Shown: positions 7,321 through 15,772, counted from the stretch's first letter. The stretch is 27,581 nt of DNA from CAIZGX01 sp044374295 (GCA_044374295.1 JBILOU010000026.1:1-27581); one strand, 5' to 3'. A program made the numbers and translations. Notes: generated by a model from the letters alone, not told the origin.

Positions 7321-8331
7321 ATGAATTCTAGGGCGAAAATTTTAGTGATTCGGTTCAGCAGTATCGGAGATATTGTGCTGACTTCTCCTATCTATAGAAT
7401 TTTGCAAGAACAACTACCGCATGGCGCGGAAGTGCATTTGCTTACTCAAAAGCGTTTCGCATTTGTTAACGAAGCAAATCCGTTCATTAATAAAATTTGG
7501 GCAGTCGAAAAAAGTGGGATGGAAGTTTTCAATGAATTGAAAGAAGAGAATTTTGATTACATCATTGATTTGCAAAACAGCTTGCGTTCTCGCAGTATAC
7601 GTAAGAAGCTGGGCTCGCTCTCTTTTCATGTGAACAAGCAGAATTTCCGCAAATGGATTCAGGTTAATTTGAATATGTGGAAGGGGCCAATTCAACATAT
7701 TGTAGATCGTTATTTAGATACTCTGAAAACCTTCAAGTTAGAAAATGATGGGAAAGGTTTGGAGTACTTCATTCCTTCAACAACGAATGCAATTCAAGAG
7801 ATACTTCCAGAGACGTTTATTGAGGAAGGATATACTGTGATCGCCGTGGGTGGGGCACATGAAGGAAAACTTTGGAGTGAAGAGAACTGGATGGAATTGT
7901 CCGCTCGTTTTCATGAAGAACGAATTGTTTGGATAGGAGGAAAGGAAGATTCAATACAATTGAATCACTCACCATTTCATCTTGATTTAATTGGAAAATG
8001 TAGCGTTCATGAAAGCGCAAGATTAGTGGAGAAAGCAAAAGCGGTTATCTGCGGAGATACCGGAATGATGCACATTGCAGCTGCATTCAAAAAAGATATT
8101 ATTGCTTTATGGGGATGCACAACCCCTGATTTAGGAATGGGCGTATATAGGCCGAAGCCATTAGTGGGAGAGCACATGCACACTACATACTTGCAAGCGA
8201 AAAGAAAGGGGAGACCTTGTTCGAAGTTAGGGAATCATTGCAAATATGGAATGCATAACAAGTGCATCGATGTTATCCAAGTTAATCATGTGGAAGAGGC
8301 TTATAATAAAATTAAAAACAAATGGGAATGA
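7321..8331 (+). CDS. glycosyltransferase family 9 (heptosyltransferase-like)
   Basis: A 336-residue GT-B fold glycosyltransferase of family GT9, the ADP-heptose:LPS heptosyltransferase family that adds sugars to the lipopolysaccharide core at the inner membrane's cytoplasmic face. The N-terminal motif ILVIRFSSIGDIVLTSP and the C-terminal nucleotide-sugar motif CGDTGMMHIAAA followed by ALWGCTTP are both typical. The Cys-containing tail (RPCSKLGNHC, NKC) is common in Bacteroidota members. I prefer ATG 7321 over 7303 because the promoter box overlaps 7303 and the family N-terminus starts close to the IRFSSIGD motif. It begins a three-gene run (GT9, thioesterase, hemJ) with overlapping start and stop codons. 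The donor sugar is not determined. Confidence 0.9.
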   Translation: MNSRAKILVIRFSSIGDIVLTSPIYRILQEQLPHGAEVHLLTQKRFAFVNEANPFINKIWAVEKSGMEVFNELKEENFDYIIDLQNSLRSRSIRKKLGSLSFHVNKQNFRKWIQVNLNMWKGPIQHIVDRYLDTLKTFKLENDGKGLEYFIPSTTNAIQEILPETFIEEGYTVIAVGGAHEGKLWSEENWMELSARFHEERIVWIGGKEDSIQLNHSPFHLDLIGKCSVHESARLVEKAKAVICGDTGMMHIAAAFKKDIIALWGCTTPDLGMGVYRPKPLVGEHMHTTYLQAKRKGRPCSKLGNHCKYGMHNKCIDVIQVNHVEEAYNKIKNKWE

Positions 8332-8837
8332 AACAGGTATCAGCAAAAGAAACATTAACGATTGCAACTCACATCGTTCTTCCTGAAAATACGAATACGC
8401 TTGGAAACCTTATGGGTGGACAGTTACTGAATTGGTTAGACGTTGCGTCTGCTATTTCTGCACATCGTCTTTGTAAGCGCGTTGTTGTTACAGCTGCAGT
8501 TAACAATGTGTCGTTTCAACATCCTATAAAGTTGGGAGATATTGTTGTTATCGAAGCAAAAGTTTCTAGAAGTTTTGCCACTTCTATGGAAGTCTTCATG
8601 GACATTTACGTTGAACACCATACGACGGGTGAAATGATTAAATGCAACGAGGCAATTTATACCTTCGTTGCGGTTGATCAAATGGGAAGCCCAATTCATG
8701 TTCCCGAATTACTTCCAGAAACAAAAGAAGAAAAGAATCGTTACGAAGGAGCATTAAGAAGAAGACAGCTCAGATTGATTTTAGCAGGAAAAATGAAGCC
8801 CGAAGAGGCCACTGAACTTAAAGCTTTGTTTGTGTAA
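8328..8837 (+). CDS. acyl-CoA thioesterase, hotdog fold (YciA/BFIT-like)
   Basis: A 169-residue hotdog-fold enzyme expected to hydrolyse acyl-CoA to free acid and CoA in the cytoplasm. The core block NTLGNLMGGQLLNWLDVASA, with the catalytic-type Asp, and the helix-following strand FQHPIKLGDIV are characteristic of acyl-CoA hydrolases such as YciA and brown-fat-inducible thioesterase. The last 30 residues (RYEGALRRRQLRLILAGK) form a basic helix. ATG 8328 overlaps the GT9 stop as ATGA; an ATG six bases upstream (8322) is equally possible. The TAATG junction with hemJ implies coupled translation. Substrate chain length cannot be predicted. Confidence 0.9.
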   Translation: MKQVSAKETLTIATHIVLPENTNTLGNLMGGQLLNWLDVASAISAHRLCKRVVVTAAVNNVSFQHPIKLGDIVVIEAKVSRSFATSMEVFMDIYVEHHTTGEMIKCNEAIYTFVAVDQMGSPIHVPELLPETKEEKNRYEGALRRRQLRLILAGKMKPEEATELKALFV

Positions 8838-9376
8838 TGGATACGATTAAAGCACTTCATATCATTTTTGTTGTGACTTGGTTTGCGGGTTTGTTTTACA
8901 TCTTCAGACTTTTTGTTTACCATGCAGAAGCCCAAGAGAAAAAAGATGAGTTAGAGCGCGAGATTTTGATTAAGCAATACAAAATCATGGAGTGGCGCTT
9001 GTGGTACATCATAACTTGGCCAAGCGCAATATTGACGCTTATTTGGGGAGTTTGGTTGTTGTATTTCAACCCGGGATACCTTTCACAACCGTGGATGCTG
9101 TTGAAACTCTTTTTTGTGATTTGTCTGTTTGCTTACCAAATTTTGGGTCAGCGCATTTTTAAGAATTTGTACGAAGATCGCAAGACATACAAGGCCTATC
9201 ACATGCGCATGCTGAATGAAGTAAGTACATTGGTTTTGATTGCAGTGGTTTTCTTGGTTGTTCGAAAAGATGAGTTGAGCTGGGTATGGGGAGTATTAAG
9301 TATCATTGGTATTGGTCTCATATTAACGTTCGCTGTTCGTGCTTATGCAAACTTCAGAAAGCGGAACAATCCATAA
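8837..9376 (+). CDS. hemJ: protoporphyrinogen IX oxidase HemJ
   Basis: A 179-residue integral membrane protein with four or five hydrophobic helices (about residues 4-26, 52-74, 82-104, 128-145, 149-168), the size and layout of HemJ. HemJ is the oxygen-independent-type protoporphyrinogen oxidase that makes protoporphyrin IX for heme. Conserved elements include the N-terminal KALHIIFVVTWFAGLFYIFR with its His and Arg, YHAEA at the end of helix 1, and a short loop with the conserved W-x-L-x-K pattern (PWMLLKL). Older annotations call this family CopD-like. The ATG overlaps the previous stop codon as TAATG. No other heme gene is nearby, so it appears to be transcribed with GT9 and the thioesterase. 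Confidence 0.88.
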   Translation: MDTIKALHIIFVVTWFAGLFYIFRLFVYHAEAQEKKDELEREILIKQYKIMEWRLWYIITWPSAILTLIWGVWLLYFNPGYLSQPWMLLKLFFVICLFAYQILGQRIFKNLYEDRKTYKAYHMRMLNEVSTLVLIAVVFLVVRKDELSWVWGVLSIIGIGLILTFAVRAYANFRKRNNP

Positions 9377-9396
9377 TCTCACAAAAAGTATTTTCA

Positions 9397-9404
9397 TATC
9401 TTTA
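9397..9404 (+). promoter_or_regulatory. possible -7 box for the small secreted protein gene
   Basis: TATCTTTA matches TAnnTTTG except for the final base and lies 17 bases before the ATG at 9422. No clear -33 element is visible. Confidence 0.3.
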
Positions 9405-9421
9405 TAAAAATTCAAACGGAA

Positions 9422-9970
9422 ATGTCACGATTATTTTTTCTATTGTTCATTGCATTTCAAGCACTAGCATTCAACGCTTCTGCTCAGAAAAAGAGTTTGC
9501 CAGATTGGTTAGCTGCTGAAAAGAAAAACGATAAGTTGGTTTATGTAAACGGTGTTACCATAGCGAATGACACCGATGCTGAAATGCCCACTCGTATTAC
9601 GGTTGAATTGATTGGAACTGAATCAAAGAAAGCAACATTCGATACGTTTAGCGATAGAGGTAATTTTGAGTTTTTCCTCCGTCCCAATGGCCTTTATCAC
9701 ATTTCTTTTGAAAAGGATGGATACCTCACAAAAATGCTTGAAGTGGTAACTGACAACATTCCCGATAAAGATTGGAAAATAGGATTTGTTTTGGAGCTTC
9801 AAGTTTCAATGGAGCTTTCAGTGGAAGGTTTCAGCGAAGAGCTTCAGTCGAATCCCTATGCGCGATGCATGTACAGTTCGAAATCAAGAAAAATAGAATT
9901 CGACAAAGCATTTTCAAAGGAGTCGAAAGCCGCTTGGGAGAAAGAGCGAATTCGTTGTTTGAAGAAATAA
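9422..9970 (+). CDS. secreted protein with a carboxypeptidase-regulatory-like beta domain, function unknown
   Basis: A 182-residue protein with a clear signal peptide (residues 1-21, MSRLFFLLFIAFQALAFNASAQ). Residues about 40-115 look like a small beta-sandwich of the carboxypeptidase-regulatory/CNA-B type: KLVYVNGVTIANDTDAEMPT, a turn with DTFSDRGNFEFFLRPNGLY, then HISFEKDGYLTKMLEV. This is the pattern seen in Bacteroidota outer-membrane and gliding-associated proteins. The C-terminal 60 residues are charged and include two Cys residues (ARCMYS and IRCLKK). There is no lipobox or T9SS tail, so periplasmic location is likely. I do not recognise a named family. It ends one base from the converging dehydrogenase stop codon. 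Confidence 0.75.
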   Translation: MSRLFFLLFIAFQALAFNASAQKKSLPDWLAAEKKNDKLVYVNGVTIANDTDAEMPTRITVELIGTESKKATFDTFSDRGNFEFFLRPNGLYHISFEKDGYLTKMLEVVTDNIPDKDWKIGFVLELQVSMELSVEGFSEELQSNPYARCMYSSKSRKIEFDKAFSKESKAAWEKERIRCLKK

Positions 9971-9971
9971 T

Positions 9972-10910
9972 CTAAAGGGCGTAATGCCCTTTTATTTTTT
10001 CAAATAAAACATAAGACAGCTTGTAGTAACTCTCGTTCGTCCAACCAGCAACGTGCGGAGTAAGTAAGACGTTAGAGTAGGTAAGAAGTTTTTCGAAAAG
10101 CGGGTTGTTATTCAATCCTTCTAACGATGATTTCTCGAATGGAAGAACGTCTAGCGCAGCATGTGAAACTTTCCCCGAATCAATTGCATTCATGAGATCG
10201 AGCATATTGACATGTCCACCACGCGAAGTGTTGATGAATAAAATTTTCTTTTTGAATGAATTGAAGAAGGCCGCGTTAGCGTATTCTTTTGTTTCTTCAC
10301 TCAAGGGCAGGTGCAAACTAACAATATCGGCCGTGTCAAATACTTCTTGAAGTGGAACACGTTTAGCTAATGAACCGAATGATTGTTCGGTATACTTATC
10401 GTACTCAATCACTGAAGCTTCAAATCCAGAAAGTTTTTTAGCAACGCTTTGCCCCATGTGCCCGAAGCCAATCAGCGCGATCGTTTTTCCTTTGATTTCA
10501 AATCCTCGATGTTCTTCGCGAAGCCATTCTTTTCTTCGAATACTTGCGTTCGCTAAATGAATGTTATTGGCCAAACCAAGAAGCATTCCAACCACATGTT
10601 CACCAACAGCATCGCTGTTACCTTCCGGAGAAGAAAACACTTTAACACCATTTTTTTCACAGCTTACAAGATCAATAATTTCAAGTCCAGAACCACTTCG
10701 GGCTATGAATTCCAAATTAGATCCTGCTTGTATAAGTTGTTCATCGAAAGAGATGCGGCTTCGAAGCACAATGCCGTTGTATGACGGAATCACCTCAAGT
10801 AATTCGTTGTAAGAAATTTTGTAGTTGAATTCACATTCAAATCCTAATTCGTTAAGTTTCTCAGCAAGTATTGGATGAACTGTTTCGAGGAATAAGATTC
10901 TTTTTCCCAT
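9972..10910 (-). CDS. D-2-hydroxyacid dehydrogenase (SerA-like fold)
   Basis: A 312-residue NAD-dependent D-isomer 2-hydroxyacid dehydrogenase. The dinucleotide-binding motif is IALIGFGHMG (Gly148, Gly150, Gly153), followed by an acidic residue at the end of the next strand (IEYDKY) that favours NAD over NADP. The catalytic triad is Arg230 (NTSRGG), Glu259 (LDVLPFEK) and His286 (TPHVAGWT). It could be a 3-phosphoglycerate dehydrogenase for serine synthesis, but no serB or serC is adjacent and there is no ACT domain, so the substrate is open. The ATG overlaps the mgtE stop as TAATG. Its last codons contain the terminator of the converging gene. Confidence 0.87.
   Translation of the reverse strand: MGKRILFLETVHPILAEKLNELGFECEFNYKISYNELLEVIPSYNGIVLRSRISFDEQLIQAGSNLEFIARSGSGLEIIDLVSCEKNGVKVFSSPEGNSDAVGEHVVGMLLGLANNIHLANASIRRKEWLREEHRGFEIKGKTIALIGFGHMGQSVAKKLSGFEASVIEYDKYTEQSFGSLAKRVPLQEVFDTADIVSLHLPLSEETKEYANAAFFNSFKKKILFINTSRGGHVNMLDLMNAIDSGKVSHAALDVLPFEKSSLEGLNNNPLFEKLLTYSNVLLTPHVAGWTNESYYKLSYVLFEKIKGHYAL
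9974..10000 (+). terminator. terminator of the 9422 gene, inside the opposing dehydrogenase gene
   Basis: AAAGGGC (9974-9980) pairs with GCCCTTT (9986-9992) around a 5-base loop, followed by a T-rich run to 10000. The T run lies on the plus-strand side only, so it mainly serves the plus gene. The stem itself encodes the dehydrogenase C-terminus (KGHYAL). Confidence 0.7.
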
Positions 10911-12295
10911 TAGAATAAACTATAGGGTAACGAGGTGAAATGAGTGAGGAAATAATGTCCTACACCGAAATAGATAATCAGTCCAACAATGTCGTTTGCG
11001 GTTGTGACGAACGGACCGGTAGCCAATGCGGGGTCGATGTTTACTTTGTCTAACATCAGTGGAAAAAATGTTCCGCTTAAACTGGCGAAAATGATTACGC
11101 AGAATAAGGCTATTGATGCTGTTAGGCTCAATAATAATTCGAAATGAAACAGTTGGCTTGCCAAGAAAATGAGTGCACTACAAACACTAGCATTCAACAG
11201 ACCAACACCAAATTCCTTCACAAGTTTTTGCCAAACCGTTTCATCAAATGCGCTCTGATTAGCAAGGGCGCGGACAACAAGTGCGGCAGATTGTACTCCA
11301 ACATTTCCACCTGTAGCCGCAATAAGTGGCATGAAAACGGCCATTGCTGGGTATTCAGTAATGTCAAATACGCCAATGATATAGGCTCCGCTCATTCCAC
11401 CTATCATTCCAATCAATAACCACGGAAGCCTTGCGCGGGTGAGTGTCCAAATGCTATCTCCCGATTCAACGTCTTCAGAGATACCACTCGCCAATTGGTA
11501 ATCGCGATTGGCTTCTTCTTGCATCAAATCTACCACGTCGTCAATGGTAATTCTTCCAACTAATTTTTTCTCTTCATCGAGAACAGGAAGAACAACCAAA
11601 TCATATTTTTTCATAATTCGCATAACCTCATCTACAGGTGTGTCGACGTTCACAGAGCGAACTTTAGATTCCTTGTAAAGATCTTTCAAAGTAGCACGCA
11701 TGCTTGTTGATGCGAATATGAGAGCCTTCATGCTCAATATGCCTAACATGTGATCGTTTTCATCAATCACGTAGATAGAATAGACGTGGTCTATGTATTC
11801 TGCTTGCTTGCGCATTTCGCGAATGGCTTGTGCTACCGTCCAGTCTTCATGAACGGTAACCATTTCCACAGCCATCAATGCCCCTGCCGTGCCTTCGGCA
11901 TAGGTCATGAGGTCCATAATATCGCTCGCTTGTTCTTCGTCTTCAAGTAAGGCAATGACCTCTTCTTGTTTTTCTTCACTTAAACCCGCGAGTACGTCGG
12001 CCGCGTCATCAGAGTCAATGTTTTCAATTAACTCTTCCGCAATTTCACGGCTAGTAAGATTTGAAAGTAACGTCTCTTGAATGTCTTCATCCAATTCAAG
12101 CATTACATCTGCAGCGCTCTCTTCATCGAGAATGCGGTAGAGGTATACACCTTCTCGGGTAGGAAGCTCATTGATGATTTCAGCAACGTCTGCTGGGTGT
12201 AGATCTTTGGTAAATTCGTGTACAGCACTATCCTTCCCCTCGCCTATCCATTTGCGGAGGTCTGCCAACAACTCTTTTGTAAGTTCGAACTGCAT
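10910..12295 (-). CDS. mgtE: magnesium transporter MgtE
   Basis: A 461-residue Mg2+ channel of the MgtE family, close to the usual length of about 450. In order it shows an acidic, helical N domain (residues about 1-130, rich in ADVAEIINELP-type MgtE repeats), a pair of CBS domains (about 135-255) and a C-terminal transmembrane region of five helices (about 285-460). The pore-region block MSGAYIIGVF and MPLIAATGGNVGVQSA are characteristic. In MgtE, Mg2+ bound between the N and CBS domains closes the channel, so the protein senses its own substrate. Transcription probably starts from the -7 box at 12336, and the downstream dehydrogenase is coupled by TAATG. Confidence 0.95.
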   Translation of the reverse strand: MQFELTKELLADLRKWIGEGKDSAVHEFTKDLHPADVAEIINELPTREGVYLYRILDEESAADVMLELDEDIQETLLSNLTSREIAEELIENIDSDDAADVLAGLSEEKQEEVIALLEDEEQASDIMDLMTYAEGTAGALMAVEMVTVHEDWTVAQAIREMRKQAEYIDHVYSIYVIDENDHMLGILSMKALIFASTSMRATLKDLYKESKVRSVNVDTPVDEVMRIMKKYDLVVLPVLDEEKKLVGRITIDDVVDLMQEEANRDYQLASGISEDVESGDSIWTLTRARLPWLLIGMIGGMSGAYIIGVFDITEYPAMAVFMPLIAATGGNVGVQSAALVVRALANQSAFDETVWQKLVKEFGVGLLNASVCSALIFLASQLFHFELLLSLTASIALFCVIIFASLSGTFFPLMLDKVNIDPALATGPFVTTANDIVGLIIYFGVGHYFLTHFTSLPYSLF

Positions 12296-12335
12296 GGGGA
12301 GGATTCCATTTAAAGGGTTAATTTTTTTACCAGGG

Positions 12336-12343
12336 CAAAGGTA
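12336..12343 (-). promoter_or_regulatory. -7 box for mgtE
   Basis: TACCTTTG on the minus strand is an exact TAnnTTTG match, 40 bases before the mgtE ATG. The leader of about 35 bases is too short for a known Mg2+ riboswitch. Immediately upstream is an imperfect inverted repeat (GGTTACGTTA and TAACTTACC, 12340-12363) that could be an operator. Confidence 0.5.
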
Positions 12344-12367
12344 AGTTATTTTTAACGTAACCTGATT

Positions 12368-12375
12368 TATATTCG
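12368..12375 (+). promoter_or_regulatory. possible -7 box for the zinc protease gene
   Basis: TATATTCG (TAnnTTyG) lies 18 bases before the ATG at 12394. The same octamer serves as the -7 box at 22231-22238 on the other strand, where the -33 spacing is ideal. Confidence 0.35.
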
Positions 12376-12393
12376 CCTATCTAAATTTTGAAA

Positions 12394-14967
12394 ATGAAAA
12401 AGCATCTAGCATTATTTGCCATTGCCCTTTCGGGATTATTGGTACTTCCGGCATACGGAACGGTTGATCCTGTAAAAAAGAAAAAGGAGCCGGTAAAGAA
12501 AGAAGAGAAAAAGCCAGAAGATAAATTTGGCGATTTAGTGAAGAAGTGCAAGAAGAAAGAAGGTCTTCTAACTTTTTACACAGATACTGTTACAGGTAAA
12601 ACATACATTGAAATTCAAAAGGCTCAATTGAATCAAGAGTTTATCTATTTCAATTATATTGAAAATGCTCCGGTTGAAACAGGCTATCACAAAGGTGCGT
12701 TCGGAGATTCGAAGATTGTCGTTTTCAAAAAGAATTATGAGCGCTTAGAAATTGTTCAACCGAACACGAACTATTACTATGATCCTTCAAATGCAATTAG
12801 CAAATCTTCTTCTTCGAACATCAATAACCCTGTTTTAGCATCTGAGAAAATTGAAGCAACAAGCCTCGATGGAAGCAAAATGCTTATCGACGGAGACGCA
12901 TTGTTGTTATCAGAAAAAATGCAATTGGTAAAAATGCCTGCGCAACGCGGAGGAGATGCACCGTTGGGAAGTTTGAGCAAAGAAAAGTCGAAGGTGAATT
13001 CTATTCGCACCTACAAAGAGAATTCAGAAATTGTTGTGTCTTATGTATACGAAACGAGTTCTCCAAGCATTGGTGGAGATGCTGTTGCCGATGGAAGAAA
13101 CGTAACCGTTCAATACCAACATTCGTTCTTATCTGTTCCGCAAAACAACTTTAAACCTCGTTTCGACGATCCGCGAATTGGTTACTTCACCACACAAGTG
13201 AACGACATGACTGTTGCTTCTGCAACACCTTGGAGAGATGTGATTCACCGTTGGAATTTGGAAAAGAAAAATCCAAATGAGAGTTTGAGTGAGCCCATTC
13301 AGCCAATCACATTCTGGATGGAAAACACCACGCCAGTTGAGTTTCGTCCATTAATTAAAGAGGCTGTAGAGCGTTGGAATGTGGCATTTGAAGCTGCAGG
13401 ATTCAAGAATGCCGTTGTTTGCTTGCAACAACCCGATGATGCAACTTGGGATGCAGGAGACATTCGTTACAATGTTTTGCGTTGGACATCTACTCCAGCG
13501 CCGCCATTTGGTGGTTATGGTCCAAGTTTCGTTAATCCGCGCACTGGCGAGATTTTAGGAGCAGACATCATGTTGGAATGGGTTGCTTTAACCAATCGCG
13601 TATATGCAGACCGCACTTTCCGTCTTGGAAGTTCATTAACCGCAGAGCAAGAGCACTTGCTGAAGGAAAAAGGAGCACGTAATCCGTTCTTGTGTAATGC
13701 TGCTGCAATGAGCAACGAACAGTTGATTTTCGGAACCAGTGCTGCAAACGTATTAGGAGCAAGCGATTTAGAGAAGCAAGAAATTGTTCGTCAGATGTTG
13801 TACCGTTTGGTTCTTCATGAAGTTGGGCACACACTTGGTCTCACACACAACATGCGTGCAAGTACACTTCAGTCTGTTTCGGATATTAAAAACGTAGAAA
13901 AAATTAATAAGGAAGGTTTGGCGAATTCTGTGATGGAATATCCTGCGTTCAATTATCAATTAAATCCGAAGGAACAAGCTTTGTATTGCGATGTGAAAGT
14001 TGGACCTTATGACAAGTGGGTGATTGAGTACGGATATAGTCAGGCGCTGTCTGATGAGCAAAAGGAGAAAGAACGTTTAGATAAGATAACAGCAAGAAGC
14101 ATTGAGCATCAATTGGCATACGGAAACGATGGAGATGACATGCGCACGCCCGGAAGAGGAATTGATCCTGATGTAAATATTTTCGATCTTTCTAGTGACC
14201 CTGTTGCATATGGCGCAGAGCGTTGCGAGTTGGTTAAAGTTGTTCTGCCTAAACTGAAAGAACATTTGATTACGTCGAATGAAAGTTATGCTGAGTTGCT
14301 TCAGTCGTTTTTAATTGCAACGAAAGAGTATGGCACTCAAACAAGTGTAATGACTCGTCAGATTGGTGGTGTACATTACGACAGAGCATACGCCGGACAA
14401 GGTTCTTCAGTGAAGCCGCTTGAGCCAGTTTCAGAAGTGAAACAAAAAGAAGCCATGAAGGCTTTGGCGAAATATGCATTTGCAGGCGATGTTTGGAGCG
14501 AGGCTATTCCAACTTTCAATTACTTGTTGGATCAAAGAAGAGGCTTTAGTCAATATTCGAAAAGTGATGATCCGAAAATTCACGATCGTATTTTAGATAT
14601 GCAATCGGAATGTCTGAATCACTTGATGCATCCGCGTGTTCATCAAAGAATCATTGATAGCTACATGTATGGAAATACATACTCCATTGATGAAGTGATG
14701 TACGATTTAACGCAGGCAATTTTTGAATCTGATTTGAAGGGTGAAGTGAATACAGTTCGTCAAAACCTTCAAATTGAATACACTCACAGACTTATTGATA
14801 TGCTTGATTTGAAAAACAAATATGATTACGTTTCTCAAGGAGTAGCGTTATCTGAATTGAAGCGTATTCAAAAAATGGAAGTGGGTAATGTTGCAGGTAG
14901 CGCGTTAACTAAAGCACACAGAGCGCACGTGGTTAAATTAATTGAAGACGCGTTGAGCGCGAAATAA
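12394..14967 (+). CDS. secreted zinc-dependent metalloprotease (DUF5117/DUF4953 type)
   Basis: An 857-residue secreted protein. The signal peptide (residues 1-23, ending PAYG) is followed by a Lys/Glu-rich low-complexity linker (about 27-60), then a long beta-rich region of the DUF5118/DUF5117 type, then a metzincin-like catalytic segment HEVGHTLGLTH (His475, Glu476, His479, His485). Downstream comes a SVMEYP sequence that may provide the Met-turn, and a helical C-terminal DUF4953-type region. Bacteroidota carry many paralogues annotated only as zinc-dependent metalloprotease. The start is ATG 12394; an in-frame TTG at 12388 adds two residues. No sorting domain is visible, so the protein may stay periplasmic. 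Substrate unknown. Confidence 0.9.
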   Translation: MKKHLALFAIALSGLLVLPAYGTVDPVKKKKEPVKKEEKKPEDKFGDLVKKCKKKEGLLTFYTDTVTGKTYIEIQKAQLNQEFIYFNYIENAPVETGYHKGAFGDSKIVVFKKNYERLEIVQPNTNYYYDPSNAISKSSSSNINNPVLASEKIEATSLDGSKMLIDGDALLLSEKMQLVKMPAQRGGDAPLGSLSKEKSKVNSIRTYKENSEIVVSYVYETSSPSIGGDAVADGRNVTVQYQHSFLSVPQNNFKPRFDDPRIGYFTTQVNDMTVASATPWRDVIHRWNLEKKNPNESLSEPIQPITFWMENTTPVEFRPLIKEAVERWNVAFEAAGFKNAVVCLQQPDDATWDAGDIRYNVLRWTSTPAPPFGGYGPSFVNPRTGEILGADIMLEWVALTNRVYADRTFRLGSSLTAEQEHLLKEKGARNPFLCNAAAMSNEQLIFGTSAANVLGASDLEKQEIVRQMLYRLVLHEVGHTLGLTHNMRASTLQSVSDIKNVEKINKEGLANSVMEYPAFNYQLNPKEQALYCDVKVGPYDKWVIEYGYSQALSDEQKEKERLDKITARSIEHQLAYGNDGDDMRTPGRGIDPDVNIFDLSSDPVAYGAERCELVKVVLPKLKEHLITSNESYAELLQSFLIATKEYGTQTSVMTRQIGGVHYDRAYAGQGSSVKPLEPVSEVKQKEAMKALAKYAFAGDVWSEAIPTFNYLLDQRRGFSQYSKSDDPKIHDRILDMQSECLNHLMHPRVHQRIIDSYMYGNTYSIDEVMYDLTQAIFESDLKGEVNTVRQNLQIEYTHRLIDMLDLKNKYDYVSQGVALSELKRIQKMEVGNVAGSALTKAHRAHVVKLIEDALSAK

Positions 14968-14970
14968 GAT

Positions 14971-15675
14971 TTAAAGTATTCTACGAATGAGGCGAAGGTT
15001 ATGCGAATAACCTTCGCTTTTTTTATTGATACCCTGATGGTCAAGGATATCGATTCGAAGTTCGCCGGAGGCATGAAGTATCTCGAAGGTTCCATTGTTT
15101 TCCAGAATTATTCCAAGGTGCGTAATTCTTCCGTCTGCATTGTCGAAGAAAGCAAGGTCTCCAGTTTTCGCCTCTGAAAGAAGCATGACATCCGTTCCTT
15201 CTGTAGCCTGTTGATACGCATCGCGTTTGAGTGAAATTCCAAGTGTTTTGAAAAAGGATTGCGTAAAACCGGAACAGTCGTATCCGAAATTGGTCTTGCC
15301 GCCCCAAACATAAGGGACTCCAATGTAGGTTTTGAATAAAGCAAGCGCTTCATTGAGAGTCAACAATTGGCTCTGAAAATCTTCGGGTACAAAAGCGCCG
15401 AGCGGCATAAGAATGTACTTGTTTTCGAATGCTTGGAGAGCACTTGAAAAAGCAAAAACACGATGTGTGTCAACTTCGAAAACTTGCGGTGAGAATTGCT
15501 TTTTGTCAATCCAACCGCGGTATTGGTCAAAGCTTGCTTCAATGAAGTACCACTTTTCGTTTTCCTCAAGAACTTCATAGGTTTCACCAAAAATTAGTTG
15601 ACTAACTTGTTCACTGCGATCAGAAGATTCAGCGCGCATGGGAATGAATGAAAGAAGACATTGTCCGTTTACCAT
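14971..15675 (-). CDS. NlpC/P60 family cysteine peptidase with SH3 domain
   Basis: A 234-residue C40 peptidase expected to cleave D-Glu-meso-DAP type bonds in cell-wall peptides. Residues about 5-60 form a bacterial SH3-like domain (with FGETYEVLEENEKWYFIE), and residues about 108-234 the NlpC/P60 fold. The catalytic residues visible are Cys134 (YDCSGF), His186 (RITHLGI) and His201 (ILHASG). There is no signal peptide or lipobox; the protein starts directly in the SH3 domain like the cytoplasmic YkfC group that processes imported murein peptides. Its last codons hold the terminator of the converging protease gene, whose stop codon is three bases away. Confidence 0.92.
   Translation of the reverse strand: MVNGQCLLSFIPMRAESSDRSEQVSQLIFGETYEVLEENEKWYFIEASFDQYRGWIDKKQFSPQVFEVDTHRVFAFSSALQAFENKYILMPLGAFVPEDFQSQLLTLNEALALFKTYIGVPYVWGGKTNFGYDCSGFTQSFFKTLGISLKRDAYQQATEGTDVMLLSEAKTGDLAFFDNADGRITHLGIILENNGTFEILHASGELRIDILDHQGINKKSEGYSHNLRLIRRIL
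14992..15024 (+). terminator. strong terminator of the zinc protease, inside the NlpC/P60 gene
   Basis: An 11-bp perfect stem (14992-15002 with 15007-15017), GCGA loop, then seven T. It begins 24 bases after the protease stop codon and lies wholly within the coding sequence of the opposing peptidase gene. Confidence 0.88.
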
Positions 15676-15764
15676 GTTTCAAATTTGGTAATAATATCCT
15701 CTCGTTTCATTTTAAATGATTGTCAATTATTCAATGTTGAATGTGAATGGTTGGAAGAAAAGTG

Positions 15765-15772
15765 TACATTTG
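15765..15772 (+). promoter_or_regulatory. -7 box for the pterin dehydratase gene
   Basis: TACATTTG is an exact TAnnTTTG match, 16 bases before the ATG at 15789. No good TTG element lies 19-21 bases upstream. Confidence 0.55.

Noticed and set aside
12296..12335. Mg2+ riboswitch upstream of mgtE
   Set aside because: The predicted leader is about 35 bases, far too short for known Mg2+ sensing RNAs, and no terminator hairpin is present.
15041..15353. Overlapping open frames inside the NlpC/P60 gene
   Set aside because: The NlpC/P60 frame contains the catalytic Cys and both His in the right order; the others are shadows.
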